The notes under the pieces are model-generated. The model ran no database searches. It saw only the letters and a list, made by a program, of their open reading frames with translations, and was not told the origin of the DNA. From contig CALUQO010000002.1 in assembly GCA_944322935.1 (NCBI GenBank), forward strand, positions 57,321-121,320: a stretch of 64,000 nucleotides of DNA. Direction: 5' to 3'. The position numbers were made by a program, and so were the translations under genes. This document shows, in pieces, positions 25,901-34,257 of the stretch. The DNA is from Candidatus Gastranaerophilales bacterium (GTDB lineage Bacteria; Cyanobacteriota; Vampirovibrionia; Gastranaerophilales; Gastranaerophilaceae). The first letter of the stretch is position 1; the number at the start of each line of letters is the position of its first letter.

Positions 25901-27675
25901 GTTTGAGCAGTGTTTTTTGTCTGAAACGGGTTAGCTTCTGCAGCGTTATCGGATTTTACGGCCGCAGCGTCAGAAGGTGTCGTATTTTCTGCTGCTTTAG
26001 CCATAACAAACCCTGCTAAAGCGTTTTCATCTTCGGCATTAAACACCTCCTTGCCCGTTTCATCTTTTACAGTATAGCCGTTGTCTGTTTTGCTTACTGT
26101 TAACTTTGATAATGCCCTGTTTACCTGTCCGCCTGCTATCATCATTCCAAAGTTCATTATGCCGTTTTGTTTTAATGAATCTATGAAGGATAAATCACTC
26201 GTCATCCTATCCAGCAGCACATCAGCGCTGGTTTCCGTTGCTGCGCCCATGGTTTTGCTCACAATGTTAGAGAGCATTGTCGGATTTTTGCTCAATACTT
26301 TTTCCACAGCCAACCCTAACGGACTTGATACAAAAGCACCATAGCCTCCGTACAGCATTCCGCTTTTGAATTTTTCTTTTATCTGTGCTATTGCTTCGGG
26401 CGTAAAGCCGGCCTCGCTTGTTGCCGCGTTCAATGTTGTCAACGCTGCCGGCAATGGGCCTGTTGTTACGGTCATTGCACCTTTCATCATATTCATTGAA
26501 GCTTTTTCACCGTATTTTAAAGCAGCTTTTTGTATGCCCTTTCTTGCTATTGAAGAGGAAGGCAAAAGCATAGAAGCAGCAATTGTTATGCCTATCTCAG
26601 TGTAAGCGGACTGCGTCTTTGCATTCTCTACAAAGTTTTTGGCTGTTTCTTTGTAATCTTTTGTTCCGAACACCTTCTTGCAGGCTGTTTCGTATTCCTG
26701 CTGATATTGGGAATACGTTTTATTGCCTAAGGCTTCTTTTTCTTCGGCTTCGGCTTTTTGTATCAGTTCTTCCATTATTTTTGGAAGATTTTTTTCTATT
26801 TCGCTTTTGCTTCCCATCTTGGCAGACAGATTTTTCATATATTCGTTTACAAGATTTTGGTCACCGTTACAAAATTGCAAAAGTATTTCACCAAACTTTT
26901 CATGAGAAGGGACTTCGGGCGGCTGCAAAGAAGCAGCTGCTGCGCCTCTTACATATTTTCTTGCCTGAGAGTATTCCTGCTCCTGCTGCAGTATTTTTTT
27001 TACTTCTTTAAAACCGTCTTTCAACAGCTGTGTTTTTTCGTGATAGGCTGTTACTCTTGTATAGTTTTCGGAAGCTTGTTTTAAATTTTCCACATTTGCG
27101 TGGGAGTAGGGAACTCCGTATTTGCGTTCAAATTGAGATTCGAAGGCTGCGGGTTGTGAATATGCTGCATCTTTTAATTTTTTAGCTGCTTGCATTTCTT
27201 CGCTCATCTGCTGCTGCAGGCCTATTCTGTCTTGCTGACCGGATAAGACTTTAAAACCGTTAACCACTCTGTCCGTAATATTGAACCATCCAACACTGTC
27301 ATTGTAGGCTTTAAGTTCCTGATACCCCGAAGAAGCAGAATTAAATAGAAAGTCACCCAAGAATCTGTCCAATTGCTTGCGCTGCAAAGAAGAGTATTCT
27401 TTTGTGTAAGCTGAAGATGATGAAGCAGAAGAAGGAAAAGCTATTTGTAAATCGTCAATGATTGCTGGTTTAAATACATTACCCGAAAACTTCTCTTGAA
27501 GGGAAAGGGCACTAAACCCGCCGAGTTCTGCAGGAGAATAAGAGGAAATATTTGCAATAAGCTTATTAAGCTCATCGTTTGTGAGCTTTTCAAGTTCTTG
27601 TCTTTTGTTTTCAGCTTCCTGTCCTGATAAACCCAAAGACGTGATTATTTGCGATATTAACACCGGATCTGACAT
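22981..27675 (-). CDS. Giant 1564-residue protein with eight helical repeats and a Cys/His C-terminal domain
   Basis: No named family recognised. The start at 27675 (MSDPVLISQIITSLGL) has AGGGA seven to eight bases upstream. Layout: a helical, Gln/Lys/Glu-rich N-terminal third; an Ala/Gly/Met-rich hydrophobic middle (~370-500, for example ITIAASMLLPSSS and GPLPAALTTLNAATS); a low-complexity linker (~560-610). Then come eight ~40-45-residue repeats (DNA 24950-25760) each carrying a form of LLSDEKLYNN, probably a helical solenoid, followed by coiled coil and a last ~170-residue domain with LGNHGSCCTAVGTGCNQF and later VGNTMCYFANVDGQPALILD. The hydrophobic middle plus repeats plus a distinct C-terminal domain resembles host-targeting effectors or toxins, but no catalytic site is proven. 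Single gene. Confidence 0.85.
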   Translation of the reverse strand: MSDPVLISQIITSLGLSGQEAENKRQELEKLTNDELNKLIANISSYSPAELGGFSALSLQEKFSGNVFKPAIIDDLQIAFPSSASSSSAYTKEYSSLQRKQLDRFLGDFLFNSASSGYQELKAYNDSVGWFNITDRVVNGFKVLSGQQDRIGLQQQMSEEMQAAKKLKDAAYSQPAAFESQFERKYGVPYSHANVENLKQASENYTRVTAYHEKTQLLKDGFKEVKKILQQEQEYSQARKYVRGAAAASLQPPEVPSHEKFGEILLQFCNGDQNLVNEYMKNLSAKMGSKSEIEKNLPKIMEELIQKAEAEEKEALGNKTYSQYQQEYETACKKVFGTKDYKETAKNFVENAKTQSAYTEIGITIAASMLLPSSSIARKGIQKAALKYGEKASMNMMKGAMTVTTGPLPAALTTLNAATSEAGFTPEAIAQIKEKFKSGMLYGGYGAFVSSPLGLAVEKVLSKNPTMLSNIVSKTMGAATETSADVLLDRMTSDLSFIDSLKQNGIMNFGMMIAGGQVNRALSKLTVSKTDNGYTVKDETGKEVFNAEDENALAGFVMAKAAENTTPSDAAAVKSDNAAEANPFQTKNTAQTSDPVLPKPAELPFSELKAQVEEKINNVPGLKEEVRYTPLNEENIVVLNKILSDEKLYTNPNVIIYNLNNLLYNIKRPEQQQFALKLLSDERIYNNKEIMDKSVLILQSCTDAQSVKGKIDVIDFLLSNEKCLNIAENIKNLFTDLMYVTSNSNQVSMVKKLLSDERFHQNNPAVLKGIPHIVSRSKSPEDAAAKMALFDKVMSDEKLYTNAKLMDDFASILNYLKPDTMPSKIWVIDKFLSDDKFYNNTYVQNNLCFLLAYTNTPDQLRLAETILSDEKLYNNRSIMSSLPSILGCSESPQKAQIAQMIISNEKLYNNPAVTKDISILLNCTESGNIQIVKEALADIASAQPKRSTENNIQMIMDSHDTAMETVADCEQYRRVIQEALSKKDQLKAANQDLSNQDIENFFERNRQKVSYALKMLGEDTFTAAFNLKLEGLKELCNKCMDIKGNLSAEDYKALTEKIAPPSQSRIKQLQDEITALKKQFPAAKASGDPQAFNDLKNKINTKTKELRDYQNSGAKLDPQTKINKLRVIASLSRSDDISKFIDLIQTPTKESEQAWNKAIEEKVFESLGFEYDKQLADKLNIVNNKYLGEILSGDEDFKDGFRDILTLLKEHPDMSVKQVLDTLPQNVDTKMVLENYGINYDRWTQADKDSYIAVQIHSKADETRQNAITSLEAEFNNIAFTNLPAEYTQGIITRLNEQGIVLKDVQETVFDGDGVSVGTRTVKRLYVNDKPIEFSQMKKVMDIIKEEMNKDIWTKQSSDPTVENYRSTMYTHLMKDRRTQIRQAGEIKDDKVSNLEIRQTDMNDINHALFLGNHGSCCTAVGTGCNQFSAPTYIKNKLVSAIEVVDGNNFVGNTMCYFANVDGQPALILDNIELKGQYQFNDKIRDAMFDYAKQLCTEIGQPNLPIYAGPFRHKLNMEHLDKQPHTLQVLGSTGSDEIYLDFITSGRQVNGQQIDNDIMLYKIR
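24950..25760 (-). repeat. Eight protein-level repeats (LLSDEKLYNN type)
   Basis: Within the giant gene the translation carries, in order, ILSDEKLYTN, LLSDERIYNN, LLSNEKCLNI, LLSDERFHQN, VMSDEKLYTN, FLSDDKFYNN, ILSDEKLYNN and IISNEKLYNN, spaced 35-48 residues apart. DNA copies have diverged, so the duplication is old. ARM- or HEAT-like solenoid packing is the likely structure. Confidence 0.8.
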
Positions 27676-27771
27676 AGTGTTCCCTGTTTTTTTAATACAC
27701 AAAATATATCGGCATTTTTTTATGTGCTCTTTAATTTTTACCGGTGTTTATTAAGATTTGTAAAAATGGAT

Positions 27772-28158
27772 TTAATAACAGAAGCTTGCATCGCCTATAT
27801 CGGAACATTTTGCGTTGTAATCACCGTATCCGCCTTTGACCTTACGTACTCTGGTATAGTTAAGTGTGTTGTAGCGAAAGGGGGTTGTGTTAATCTGGGT
27901 ATAATTAGCGGATGTGTAGGGTAAGGATGCGGCAGCTTCGCGCTGTTTTTTGTTATTTGCGTACCAGGTTGATGTTGAATATGCGGAACTCGAGTACGAC
28001 TTGCCGGATGAGGAAGAAGAGACATTTGTCATCTGTTTCCAATTGCCGGAATAATTGCCGTCATCATCAAACATAGAGCGTGCACAAAATGCCGGAGCCG
28101 AACAAACCGCAATAAAAATTACTATTAAAACATTGAGCGTTAAAAAAGATATTTTCAT
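27772..28158 (-). CDS. Small secreted protein, hypothetical
   Basis: A 128-residue protein with a clear signal peptide: MKISFLTLNVLIVIFIAVCS, cleavage probably after APAFCA. The mature part is Ser/Tyr/Asn-rich (SSSSSGKSYSSSAYSTSTWY), low in charge, and ends with two cysteines (AKCSDIGDASFCY) that could pair. No family recognised. Its promoter region overlaps the upstream frame of the divergent acetyltransferase gene. AGGGG lies about 13 bases before the ATG, so the ribosome site is weak. Confidence 0.65.
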   Translation of the reverse strand: MKISFLTLNVLIVIFIAVCSAPAFCARSMFDDDGNYSGNWKQMTNVSSSSSGKSYSSSAYSTSTWYANNKKQREAAASLPYTSANYTQINTTPFRYNTLNYTRVRKVKGGYGDYNAKCSDIGDASFCY

Positions 28159-28213
28159 TTTTATTTTTTTATCCCCTATAATAATTATACATTATTTTAT
28201 ACGGAATTTAAAA

Positions 28214-28789
28214 ATGCTTTATCTAAAAAAAGGAGATATTGAAGAATTTTCTCAAATTTATAATGACTTTATGCTGCAGCAATTTCCGCAGCCGGAACTG
28301 AAGAGTTATGATGATTTTTTGAAACTTTTAACTGATGAAAACCGCTCCTACTGTTTTTATTTGGCTAAAAATGATGATACGACGGTCGGGTATACACTCT
28401 TTTGTAAAGGTGATAATTTTATCTGGACGGACTATATAGCAGTGTTACCGCAATTTTATTCGGGTGGATTCGGCAGGAAGATTATTGATTGTTTAAAGCA
28501 AACCTTTGACAATGTAAACGGAATATACTTTGAGGTGGAAAAGCCTGATGAAACTGATATAAACACAATCAGAAGAATAAAATTTTATAATTCCTGCGCT
28601 GTGAAAAAGCTGGATTGCGAATATTATTATCCCAATATGGACGGAGCAATTCCTATGGATTTATATTTTCTGCCGGTAAAGACTGACTTTCCGGATAAAA
28701 AAGAGATTTTAAAAAATATTACGGAGATTTTTGCTAAATTACATTTTATGTGCCCGCAAACAGCAGAAATACTTAGTAAAATCAGCTGA
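28214..28789 (+). CDS. GNAT-family N-acetyltransferase
   Basis: A 191-residue protein starting at MLYLKKGDIEEF; upstream in-frame codons run over the neighbour's signal-peptide region and look non-coding. The GNAT core is visible: a strand with TTVGYTLFCKG, then FIWTDYIAVLPQFYSGGFGRKIIDCL, where the L-P-x-x-x-G-G-x-G-R/K block is the acetyl-CoA pyrophosphate loop, then YFEVEKPD and IKFYNSCAVKKL. Substrate unknown. Its last eight bases overlap the end of the convergent histidine kinase gene. Confidence 0.82.
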   Translation: MLYLKKGDIEEFSQIYNDFMLQQFPQPELKSYDDFLKLLTDENRSYCFYLAKNDDTTVGYTLFCKGDNFIWTDYIAVLPQFYSGGFGRKIIDCLKQTFDNVNGIYFEVEKPDETDINTIRRIKFYNSCAVKKLDCEYYYPNMDGAIPMDLYFLPVKTDFPDKKEILKNITEIFAKLHFMCPQTAEILSKIS

Positions 28790-28793
28790 TTTT
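28778..28793. terminator. 16-base palindrome at a convergent gene overlap
   Basis: AAAATCAGCTGATTTT contains both stop codons of the overlapping convergent acetyltransferase and kinase genes and is followed by more T on the plus strand. Short stem, so a weak bidirectional terminator at best. Confidence 0.4.
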
Positions 28794-30437
28794 TTCTTTT
28801 AGCTTTTGTTGGGGGATTTCAAAAATTCTTGGAATTTTAAAGCCGAATATACAGTTGTTATTCATATCGCTGCTTGCATAAATCTCGCCGTTGTGTGATT
28901 TTATAATCTTTTTGGAAAGATACAGTCCAAGCCCCGTGCTTGCTTTGTTAAACTTTGCATTTTCATTAGTTTTGTATTTTTCAAATATTTCTTTAATTTT
29001 TTCATCGGAGATATGATAACCTTTGTTTGTTACATTGAATATAATGCAGTTATCTTGCTCTTGCATATTTACAACTATGTCTGTTTTTTCAAATCCGTAT
29101 GTAATTGCATTGCTTAACAGATTCATAACAGCCCTTTTTATTTGCAGTTTATCTGCCTGTATATCTTCATCTAACAAATTTGAAAGTATAATAATATTTT
29201 GTTGCTTTGTTATAGCAAGATTTGCTATTTCTTTTGCCGTAAAATGTACAAGCTGATAGAAGTTAAAAACGGTGATATTGGTTGTGTCTGGCTCTTCTTC
29301 AAATCTGTAAGCGGAAAGTATCGTGGATATCATATTCTTCATGTAAATATTGGAATTTTTGCTAAGTTCAATCATTTCTTTTTGTTCTTGATTCAATTCG
29401 CCCAAGCTTCCGTCAAGCAAAATATTCATTGCACCGAGTTGTGCATTTGTCGGCGTTTTAAGGTCGTGAGTTATTGTGGATACAAGATTTCTTTTTTGTG
29501 CTTCCAGTGCTTTTTCATTATCTATATTTTTTATCATAACTATTATTCCGACCACATTATTTTTGTGGTCTAAAATAGGTGTCTTTCCTATTTGATACCA
29601 GCTTTTGGATTCGCTAAAAAAGTTCAGTTGTTTTTCGCTGACGATGTTTTCTTTAGTTGCTAAAATTTGATTATCCTCTTGTTTTATCTCGTCATATAAG
29701 TTACTGAAATATTTTTCGATAAAATTTATTCCAATGAGCTTGTTTTGTGACATACCGATTTTGTTTTCCAGATGTTTATTACAAAATATAAGTTTACCTT
29801 CGCAGTCCTTCATATAAACAATATAAGGCATATTGTTTAATATGCTTTCAAGTTGAGCATTTTGTATAAACAGTTTTTCCTTCAACGTTTCGAACTGGGT
29901 TGTATCTCTTAATATGCCAATGACTCCTGTTATATGCGATTTATCGGTTACAGGAGCCAGCAGTGTTTCGTATATTTTATTTTCGCCGTTAGGTTGGTTT
30001 TTTTCAATTTTATATGATACAATTCTGCCCGATTCCAGAACCTGCCTGTCATAATATCTTATTATTTTTGCTGTTTTTGGGGGATAAAAATCGTAATCGG
30101 TTTTGTTAAAAATACTTTCTTTTTTGTCCAGATTAAGCATTGCTCTCATAATGGGATTACAATCTTTATAACGCAGATTTGAGTCTTTTCGATAAACAAG
30201 ATCAGGGCAATTTAAAAACAAATTATTAAGCAAATCCGCCTGATTTTTATATTTGACGGATAGTTTTGTATACAGATATTTCTTTTCTATCCAGGATTGT
30301 ACCAAAAATAACAGTAATATGAAAAAAGAGGCATCTCTGAAAGTAAGAGCTGTATTTGGTTCAGCCAATGTCCATATTATAAACAACAAAAAAATGGTAT
30401 AAAACATCATTTTTCTGTGTAATTTTTTACTTAACAC
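28782..30437 (-). CDS. Membrane-bound PAS-PAS sensor histidine kinase
   Basis: A 551-residue sensor kinase. Two short hydrophobic helices at the N-terminus (MMFYTIFLLFIIWTLA and FFILLLFLVQSW) anchor it in the inner membrane with almost no periplasmic loop. Two PAS domains follow (~65-190 with NCPDLVYRKDSNLRY; ~195-310 with MPYIVYMKDCEGKLIF). The HisKA motif is STITHDLKTPTNAQLG (phospho-acceptor His), and the ATPase domain shows LLSNAITYGFEKT and GLGLYLSKKIIKSHNG. So it likely senses a cytosolic or membrane signal through PAS. It lies nine bases downstream of its response regulator. Confidence 0.93.
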   Translation of the reverse strand: MLSKKLHRKMMFYTIFLLFIIWTLAEPNTALTFRDASFFILLLFLVQSWIEKKYLYTKLSVKYKNQADLLNNLFLNCPDLVYRKDSNLRYKDCNPIMRAMLNLDKKESIFNKTDYDFYPPKTAKIIRYYDRQVLESGRIVSYKIEKNQPNGENKIYETLLAPVTDKSHITGVIGILRDTTQFETLKEKLFIQNAQLESILNNMPYIVYMKDCEGKLIFCNKHLENKIGMSQNKLIGINFIEKYFSNLYDEIKQEDNQILATKENIVSEKQLNFFSESKSWYQIGKTPILDHKNNVVGIIVMIKNIDNEKALEAQKRNLVSTITHDLKTPTNAQLGAMNILLDGSLGELNQEQKEMIELSKNSNIYMKNMISTILSAYRFEEEPDTTNITVFNFYQLVHFTAKEIANLAITKQQNIIILSNLLDEDIQADKLQIKRAVMNLLSNAITYGFEKTDIVVNMQEQDNCIIFNVTNKGYHISDEKIKEIFEKYKTNENAKFNKASTGLGLYLSKKIIKSHNGEIYASSDMNNNCIFGFKIPRIFEIPQQKLKEKIS

Positions 30438-30446
30438 TAAAAACTC

Positions 30447-31121
30447 CTAATCTACAATTTTGGAACGAACAGCTTTAACTGCTGCCTCAACACGGTCGGT
30501 TACGGATAATTTCGACAGTATATTTCCGACGTGCGCTTTTGCCGTATGGGTACTTATGCACATATCATTTGCTATTTCGGTATTTGTTTTTCCGTCAACA
30601 ATCTTTTTTAAAACTTCAACTTCTCTGTCCGTAAGGTTTGTATCGCGGGCAATGTTGCAGTATAAATTATCAAAATCCGTTGAGATAGGTTTGGGTGCGC
30701 TTTGTCTGGTTGCTTCGGAAACTTTGGGGTGAATCCACATTACACCTTTGTGTACACTTCTTATTATATTTTGTATTTCTGCTCCGTCTATATCCTTTAA
30801 GCAATAAGCATTGGCCCCGCAAGCCAATGCCGCAACTACTTCATCAGTTTGTTCATGAGAGGTTAATATAATTATTTTTGTCGACGGGTATTTGTCTTTC
30901 AATATTTTGGTCGCACATAGTCCGTTCATGCCGGGCAAGCCCAAATCCATTATCACAACGTCAGATTGTTTATTTTTAAAAACGTCAAAAAATTCTTCTG
31001 CAGTTTCAAAATCACCGATTATATCTATATCTTCAGCTTTATTGACCATTAGCTTTATGGATTTTCTTATTAAATGATAATCCTCAACAAGATAAACAGA
31101 AATTTTTTCCTTTTGTATCAA
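30447..31121 (-). CDS. NarL/FixJ-type response regulator
   Basis: A 224-residue two-domain regulator. The receiver domain has YLVEDYHLIRKSIK, the phospho-acceptor DVVIMDLGLPGMNG (Asp 59) and later LTSHEQ. The LuxR-type helix-turn-helix is LTDREVEVLKKIVDGKTNTE with THTAKAHVGNILSKL. It is the first gene of an operon with the PAS kinase and is divergent from the Spy-like gene, 260 bases away. The obvious, untested guess is that it controls that gene and itself. Confidence 0.94.
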   Translation of the reverse strand: MIQKEKISVYLVEDYHLIRKSIKLMVNKAEDIDIIGDFETAEEFFDVFKNKQSDVVIMDLGLPGMNGLCATKILKDKYPSTKIIILTSHEQTDEVVAALACGANAYCLKDIDGAEIQNIIRSVHKGVMWIHPKVSEATRQSAPKPISTDFDNLYCNIARDTNLTDREVEVLKKIVDGKTNTEIANDMCISTHTAKAHVGNILSKLSVTDRVEAAVKAVRSKIVD

Positions 31122-31261
31122 TTTATTTTTGCTCCTTTTCTCTGCCGTTCAGCGGCCGTAAAAATTTATATTTTGATAATTGTGTATTATCTACACTTAT
31201 TATCCCAATTTTTAAGTTTGTAGTATTACATATTTGTAACAATTTTCCAACTTTGGAGCTA

Positions 31262-31289
31262 TTGACAGTTTAAAAAAGATGATTACACT
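31262..31289 (+). promoter_or_regulatory. Possible sigma-70 type promoter of the Spy-like gene
   Basis: TTGACA, 16 bases, TACACT, about 90 bases before the ATG. The -35 box is perfect and the -10 box matches at four of six positions. Confidence 0.45.
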
Positions 31290-31381
31290 GGTTATAGAGA
31301 TTTTAATTAATTTTTCTTTTAAACTATAAAAATCTTAATAAATTAATTAAAATGTCTGTGGAAGAATAAAGGAGATTTTAC

Positions 31382-32086
31382 ATGAAAAAGACGCTTATTA
31401 CATCAGTAATGCTTGCGGCTGCACTTTTTGCCTTTAGCGCAGTAAATGCAACACCGGCAAAAGCTGTTTGTCCCGCTAAACAAGATTGTGCACAAGAAAA
31501 ACAAATGCCTTTGCATCATCCCGAACCCTGCATGAAACCAATGCCGCCTGAAGAACATGCAAAATTAATGGAAGCTAAAAAGGCAGAATTTGAAGAAAGA
31601 TTAAAACTTACTGCAGAACAAAAGGCTAAAATTGAAGAGTTAAAAGCTTCAGAACAAAAATCATTAAAATCATGCCGGGCTAAAATTGAAAAAGAAAAAG
31701 CAAAACTTGATAAACTGATTGCTCAAGAATTAGAAGTTAAAAAACAAAACTTTGAAAAGTTTGAAGCTATCTTAACAGAAGACCAAAAAGCAGAAATAAA
31801 AAAAATGCATGAAGAAATGATGGCTGAAAAAGCAAAATTTGTTCCTTGCTCTTGTGATTGCGGCTGCCCTGAGTGCGCAAAACACCATGAAGAAGCAAAA
31901 GCAGGACACCACGGCCCGCAAGGCCCTGAATTCGGCCCTGGCCCCAAAGGCCCGCACCACGGCCCTGCGTTAAAAAATCCCGAAACTCCGCAGGACGTTG
32001 AACCTGCACCGGCAGAAGAAGCTTCCGCACCTGTTGCTTCCGAAGCTGAAACACCTGCTGCACCTGCCGCAAATGAAGCAAAATAG
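31382..32086 (+). CDS. Spy/CpxP-like periplasmic protein with a Cys/His-rich tail
   Basis: A 234-residue exported protein: signal peptide MKKTLITSVMLAAALFAFSA, cleavage near NATPAKA. A highly charged helical core carries two LTxxQ motifs (LTAEQ 76-80, LTEDQ 131-135), the mark of the Spy/CpxP/LTXXQ family of periplasmic chaperones and stress sensors. After it comes a cluster CSCDCGCPEC (156-165), unusual in the family, then His/Gly/Pro-rich and Pro/Ala/Glu-rich tails. The Cys cluster could bind a metal. It is divergent from the response regulator/kinase pair, much as cpxP is from cpxRA. A strong terminator follows. Confidence 0.82.
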   Translation: MKKTLITSVMLAAALFAFSAVNATPAKAVCPAKQDCAQEKQMPLHHPEPCMKPMPPEEHAKLMEAKKAEFEERLKLTAEQKAKIEELKASEQKSLKSCRAKIEKEKAKLDKLIAQELEVKKQNFEKFEAILTEDQKAEIKKMHEEMMAEKAKFVPCSCDCGCPECAKHHEEAKAGHHGPQGPEFGPGPKGPHHGPALKNPETPQDVEPAPAEEASAPVASEAETPAAPAANEAK

Positions 32087-32113
32087 ACTTTCCCTTAAAA
32101 TATTTAGAAGTCA

Positions 32114-32149
32114 AAAAAGTGGTAACGAAATAAAACGTTACCACTTTTT
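32114..32149. terminator. Bidirectional rho-independent terminator
   Basis: AAAAAGTGGTAACG, loop AAATAAAA, CGTTACCACTTTTT. The perfect 14-base stem has T-runs on both strands; its 3' arm includes the last codons of the convergent DUF486 gene. Confidence 0.9.
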
Positions 32150-32482
32150 AAATATGAAAAATACCGCAAGTATTATAAACAAAAAGCCTACAATATAATT
32201 CCATTTCAGATTTTCTTTCAAATAAAAAACGGAAAAGAAACAAAAAACAACAAGAGTTATAACCTCCTGTATAGTTTTAAGGTGTGCTGCGTCGTAATAT
32301 TCATGCCCGATTCTGTTAGCCGGAACCTGAAAACAGTATTCAAAAAACGCAATGCCCCAGCTTATCAAAATAACCGCCCACAGTGCAGTATTTTTGTATT
32401 TTAAATGCCCGTACCAAGCAAAGGTCATAAATACGTTTGATATTGTCAATAAAATTATCGGTGCAAATTGTCTTATTATCAT
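32138..32482 (-). CDS. DMT-superfamily membrane protein (DUF486)
   Basis: A 114-residue four-helix membrane protein. Family blocks: FMTFAWYGHLKYK, WGIAFFEYCFQVPANRIGH and a last helix IVGFLFIILAVFFIF. DUF486 proteins belong to the drug/metabolite transporter superfamily; the transported substrate is unknown. It is single and convergent with the Spy-like gene. Four-helix members usually dimerise. Confidence 0.88.
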   Translation of the reverse strand: MIIRQFAPIILLTISNVFMTFAWYGHLKYKNTALWAVILISWGIAFFEYCFQVPANRIGHEYYDAAHLKTIQEVITLVVFCFFSVFYLKENLKWNYIVGFLFIILAVFFIFKKW

Positions 32483-32553
32483 AAAATAATACTAACAAAA
32501 AATTAAAAAATATTTTATAATTAATTTGTTAAAGTTTTTATTAAGGAGTTGTT

Positions 32554-33303
32554 ATGAAAGATATCAGAGAAATCAAAGATTACCAGATTGTGCTTCTGGG
32601 GCTGTTAATAGCGCTCGGTGCAATTATTTCCACTTATATTTTATCAAATGCCGTTGTTTCCTATCAAAAAATGAATACACAAACCCTGACCGTAACAGGC
32701 TCCGCCAGTCAGGAGATAAAATCCGACCTTGCCGTATGGAATTTAACCTACGAGGTCAGAAGCAAGGATTTAAAAGATGGTTACGCAAAAGTAAACGCAG
32801 ACAAAAAGCAAATTACGGACTTTCTTAACGCAAAAGGCGTTGCGGCCGAAGCATACAAGTTTACACCGATTTCTTCTTATCCCGTTTACAAAAGAATGCC
32901 TAACGGATATGATTCCAACGAAATTGACGGCTATAGATTATCGCAGAATCTTGAAGTTACGTTAAACGATGTTGATAAACTTACACAGCTGTCTGAAAAC
33001 ACATCACAGCTTGTTAACAAAAATATTGAAGTATCTTCAAACAGGGTGGATTATTACGTATCAAACCTTGACGAACTTAAAATAAAAATGCTTGCTCAGG
33101 CAACAAAAGATGCAAAAGAAAGAGCAAAAAGCATGGTGGAAAGCACCGGCGGACACATTGGCGTAATGAATGAAGCAAGAATGGGCGTGTTCCAGATTGT
33201 TGCCAAAAACTCTACGGACGTATCAGACTACGGCATTTATAACACAAGCGCAAAAGACAAAAAAATCAATGCGGTTGTTAACGCAACCTTTACAATAAAA
33301 TAA
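32554..33303 (+). CDS. SIMPL (DUF541) domain protein, membrane-anchored
   Basis: A 249-residue protein with one N-terminal membrane helix (IVLLGLLIALGAIISTYIL) and a SIMPL domain outside: LTVTGSASQEIKSDLAVWNL, the conserved opening, then ANDVDKLT-type VTLNDVDKLTQLSE and LAQATKDAKERAKSM. SIMPL proteins are envelope proteins of poorly known function. It starts after AAGGAGTTGTT and is followed 12 bases later by the PanE-like gene, so the two are probably co-transcribed. Confidence 0.88.
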   Translation: MKDIREIKDYQIVLLGLLIALGAIISTYILSNAVVSYQKMNTQTLTVTGSASQEIKSDLAVWNLTYEVRSKDLKDGYAKVNADKKQITDFLNAKGVAAEAYKFTPISSYPVYKRMPNGYDSNEIDGYRLSQNLEVTLNDVDKLTQLSENTSQLVNKNIEVSSNRVDYYVSNLDELKIKMLAQATKDAKERAKSMVESTGGHIGVMNEARMGVFQIVAKNSTDVSDYGIYNTSAKDKKINAVVNATFTIK

Positions 33304-33314
33304 AGAGAAAACAT

Positions 33315-34226
33315 ATGAAAACAATAAAAAATGTGCTTATATGCGGGCTTGGGGCAATCGGCAGCATATATGCGGTAAATCTGTACGAAGACAAAAACGT
33401 AAATTTAAAAGTACTTGTTGACGAAACACGTTTCGAGCGTTACAAAAAAGAACCTCTGTTGTTCAATGGAAAAGAATACTTTTTTGACTACGTTACGCCG
33501 AAGTACAGCTTGACTGCTGATTTAATAATAATTGCAACAAAAAGCACCTCCCTTGACTGGGTTATAAAAGCAATATCTGGTTTTGTAGGCAAAGATACTA
33601 TAATTCTGTCGCTGTTAAACGGCTTGTGCAGCGAAGAAATGCTTGCCGAAAGCTTCGGTGCCGACAATGTGCTCTACTCCTATTACATCGGGCACACAAG
33701 TACACGAATAGGACGAAATGTCACCCACGACGGAGTATACACAACTGTTTACGGCGAAAAAGACAACACTGTGTATTCACCAAACGTTTGTGCAGTTAAA
33801 AACTTTTTTGACCTCACCGGCATACACTATAAAATCCCTGAGGATATGGAATATTCAAGGTGGTGGAAATTCCTTGTAAATGTGGGGTACAATCAGGCGT
33901 CTGCAGTGCTTGAAGCGCCTTATAAGGTATTTCAAAACTCGCAAAGAGCCAATAATATTGCGCTGCATCTTATGCAGGAAGCCGTTGAGGTCGCAAAAGC
34001 TTCCGGCGTAAAAAATACTGAAAAACTTATACCCGAGGTTCTTGAAATACTAAAGACAATGATACCCGAAGCCAAAACCTCACTTTTGCAGGATATTGAA
34101 GCTCACAGAAAAACTGAGGTTGATATCTTTGGCGGATATGTAAGCACACTCGGCAAAAAATATAATATAAAAACCCCTTACAATGATATCATTGTTGAAA
34201 TTATAAAAGCAATAGAAGAAAGATAG
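33315..34226 (+). CDS. Ketopantoate reductase family protein (PanE/ApbA)
   Basis: A 303-residue NADP-dependent dehydrogenase. The Rossmann loop is VLICGLGAIGSIYA, followed by LIIIATKSTSLDWVI and LSLLNGLCSEEML, and the catalytic region has WWKFLVNVGYNQASAVLEAP with the Lys/Asn pair typical of ketopantoate reductases. PanE reduces 2-dehydropantoate to pantoate for coenzyme A. The family also holds enzymes with other 2-oxo acids, so the substrate is inferred. Confidence 0.85.
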   Translation: MKTIKNVLICGLGAIGSIYAVNLYEDKNVNLKVLVDETRFERYKKEPLLFNGKEYFFDYVTPKYSLTADLIIIATKSTSLDWVIKAISGFVGKDTIILSLLNGLCSEEMLAESFGADNVLYSYYIGHTSTRIGRNVTHDGVYTTVYGEKDNTVYSPNVCAVKNFFDLTGIHYKIPEDMEYSRWWKFLVNVGYNQASAVLEAPYKVFQNSQRANNIALHLMQEAVEVAKASGVKNTEKLIPEVLEILKTMIPEAKTSLLQDIEAHRKTEVDIFGGYVSTLGKKYNIKTPYNDIIVEIIKAIEER

Positions 34227-34257
34227 CAAAAAAAATTATGTTCGCACTTAAATAGAT

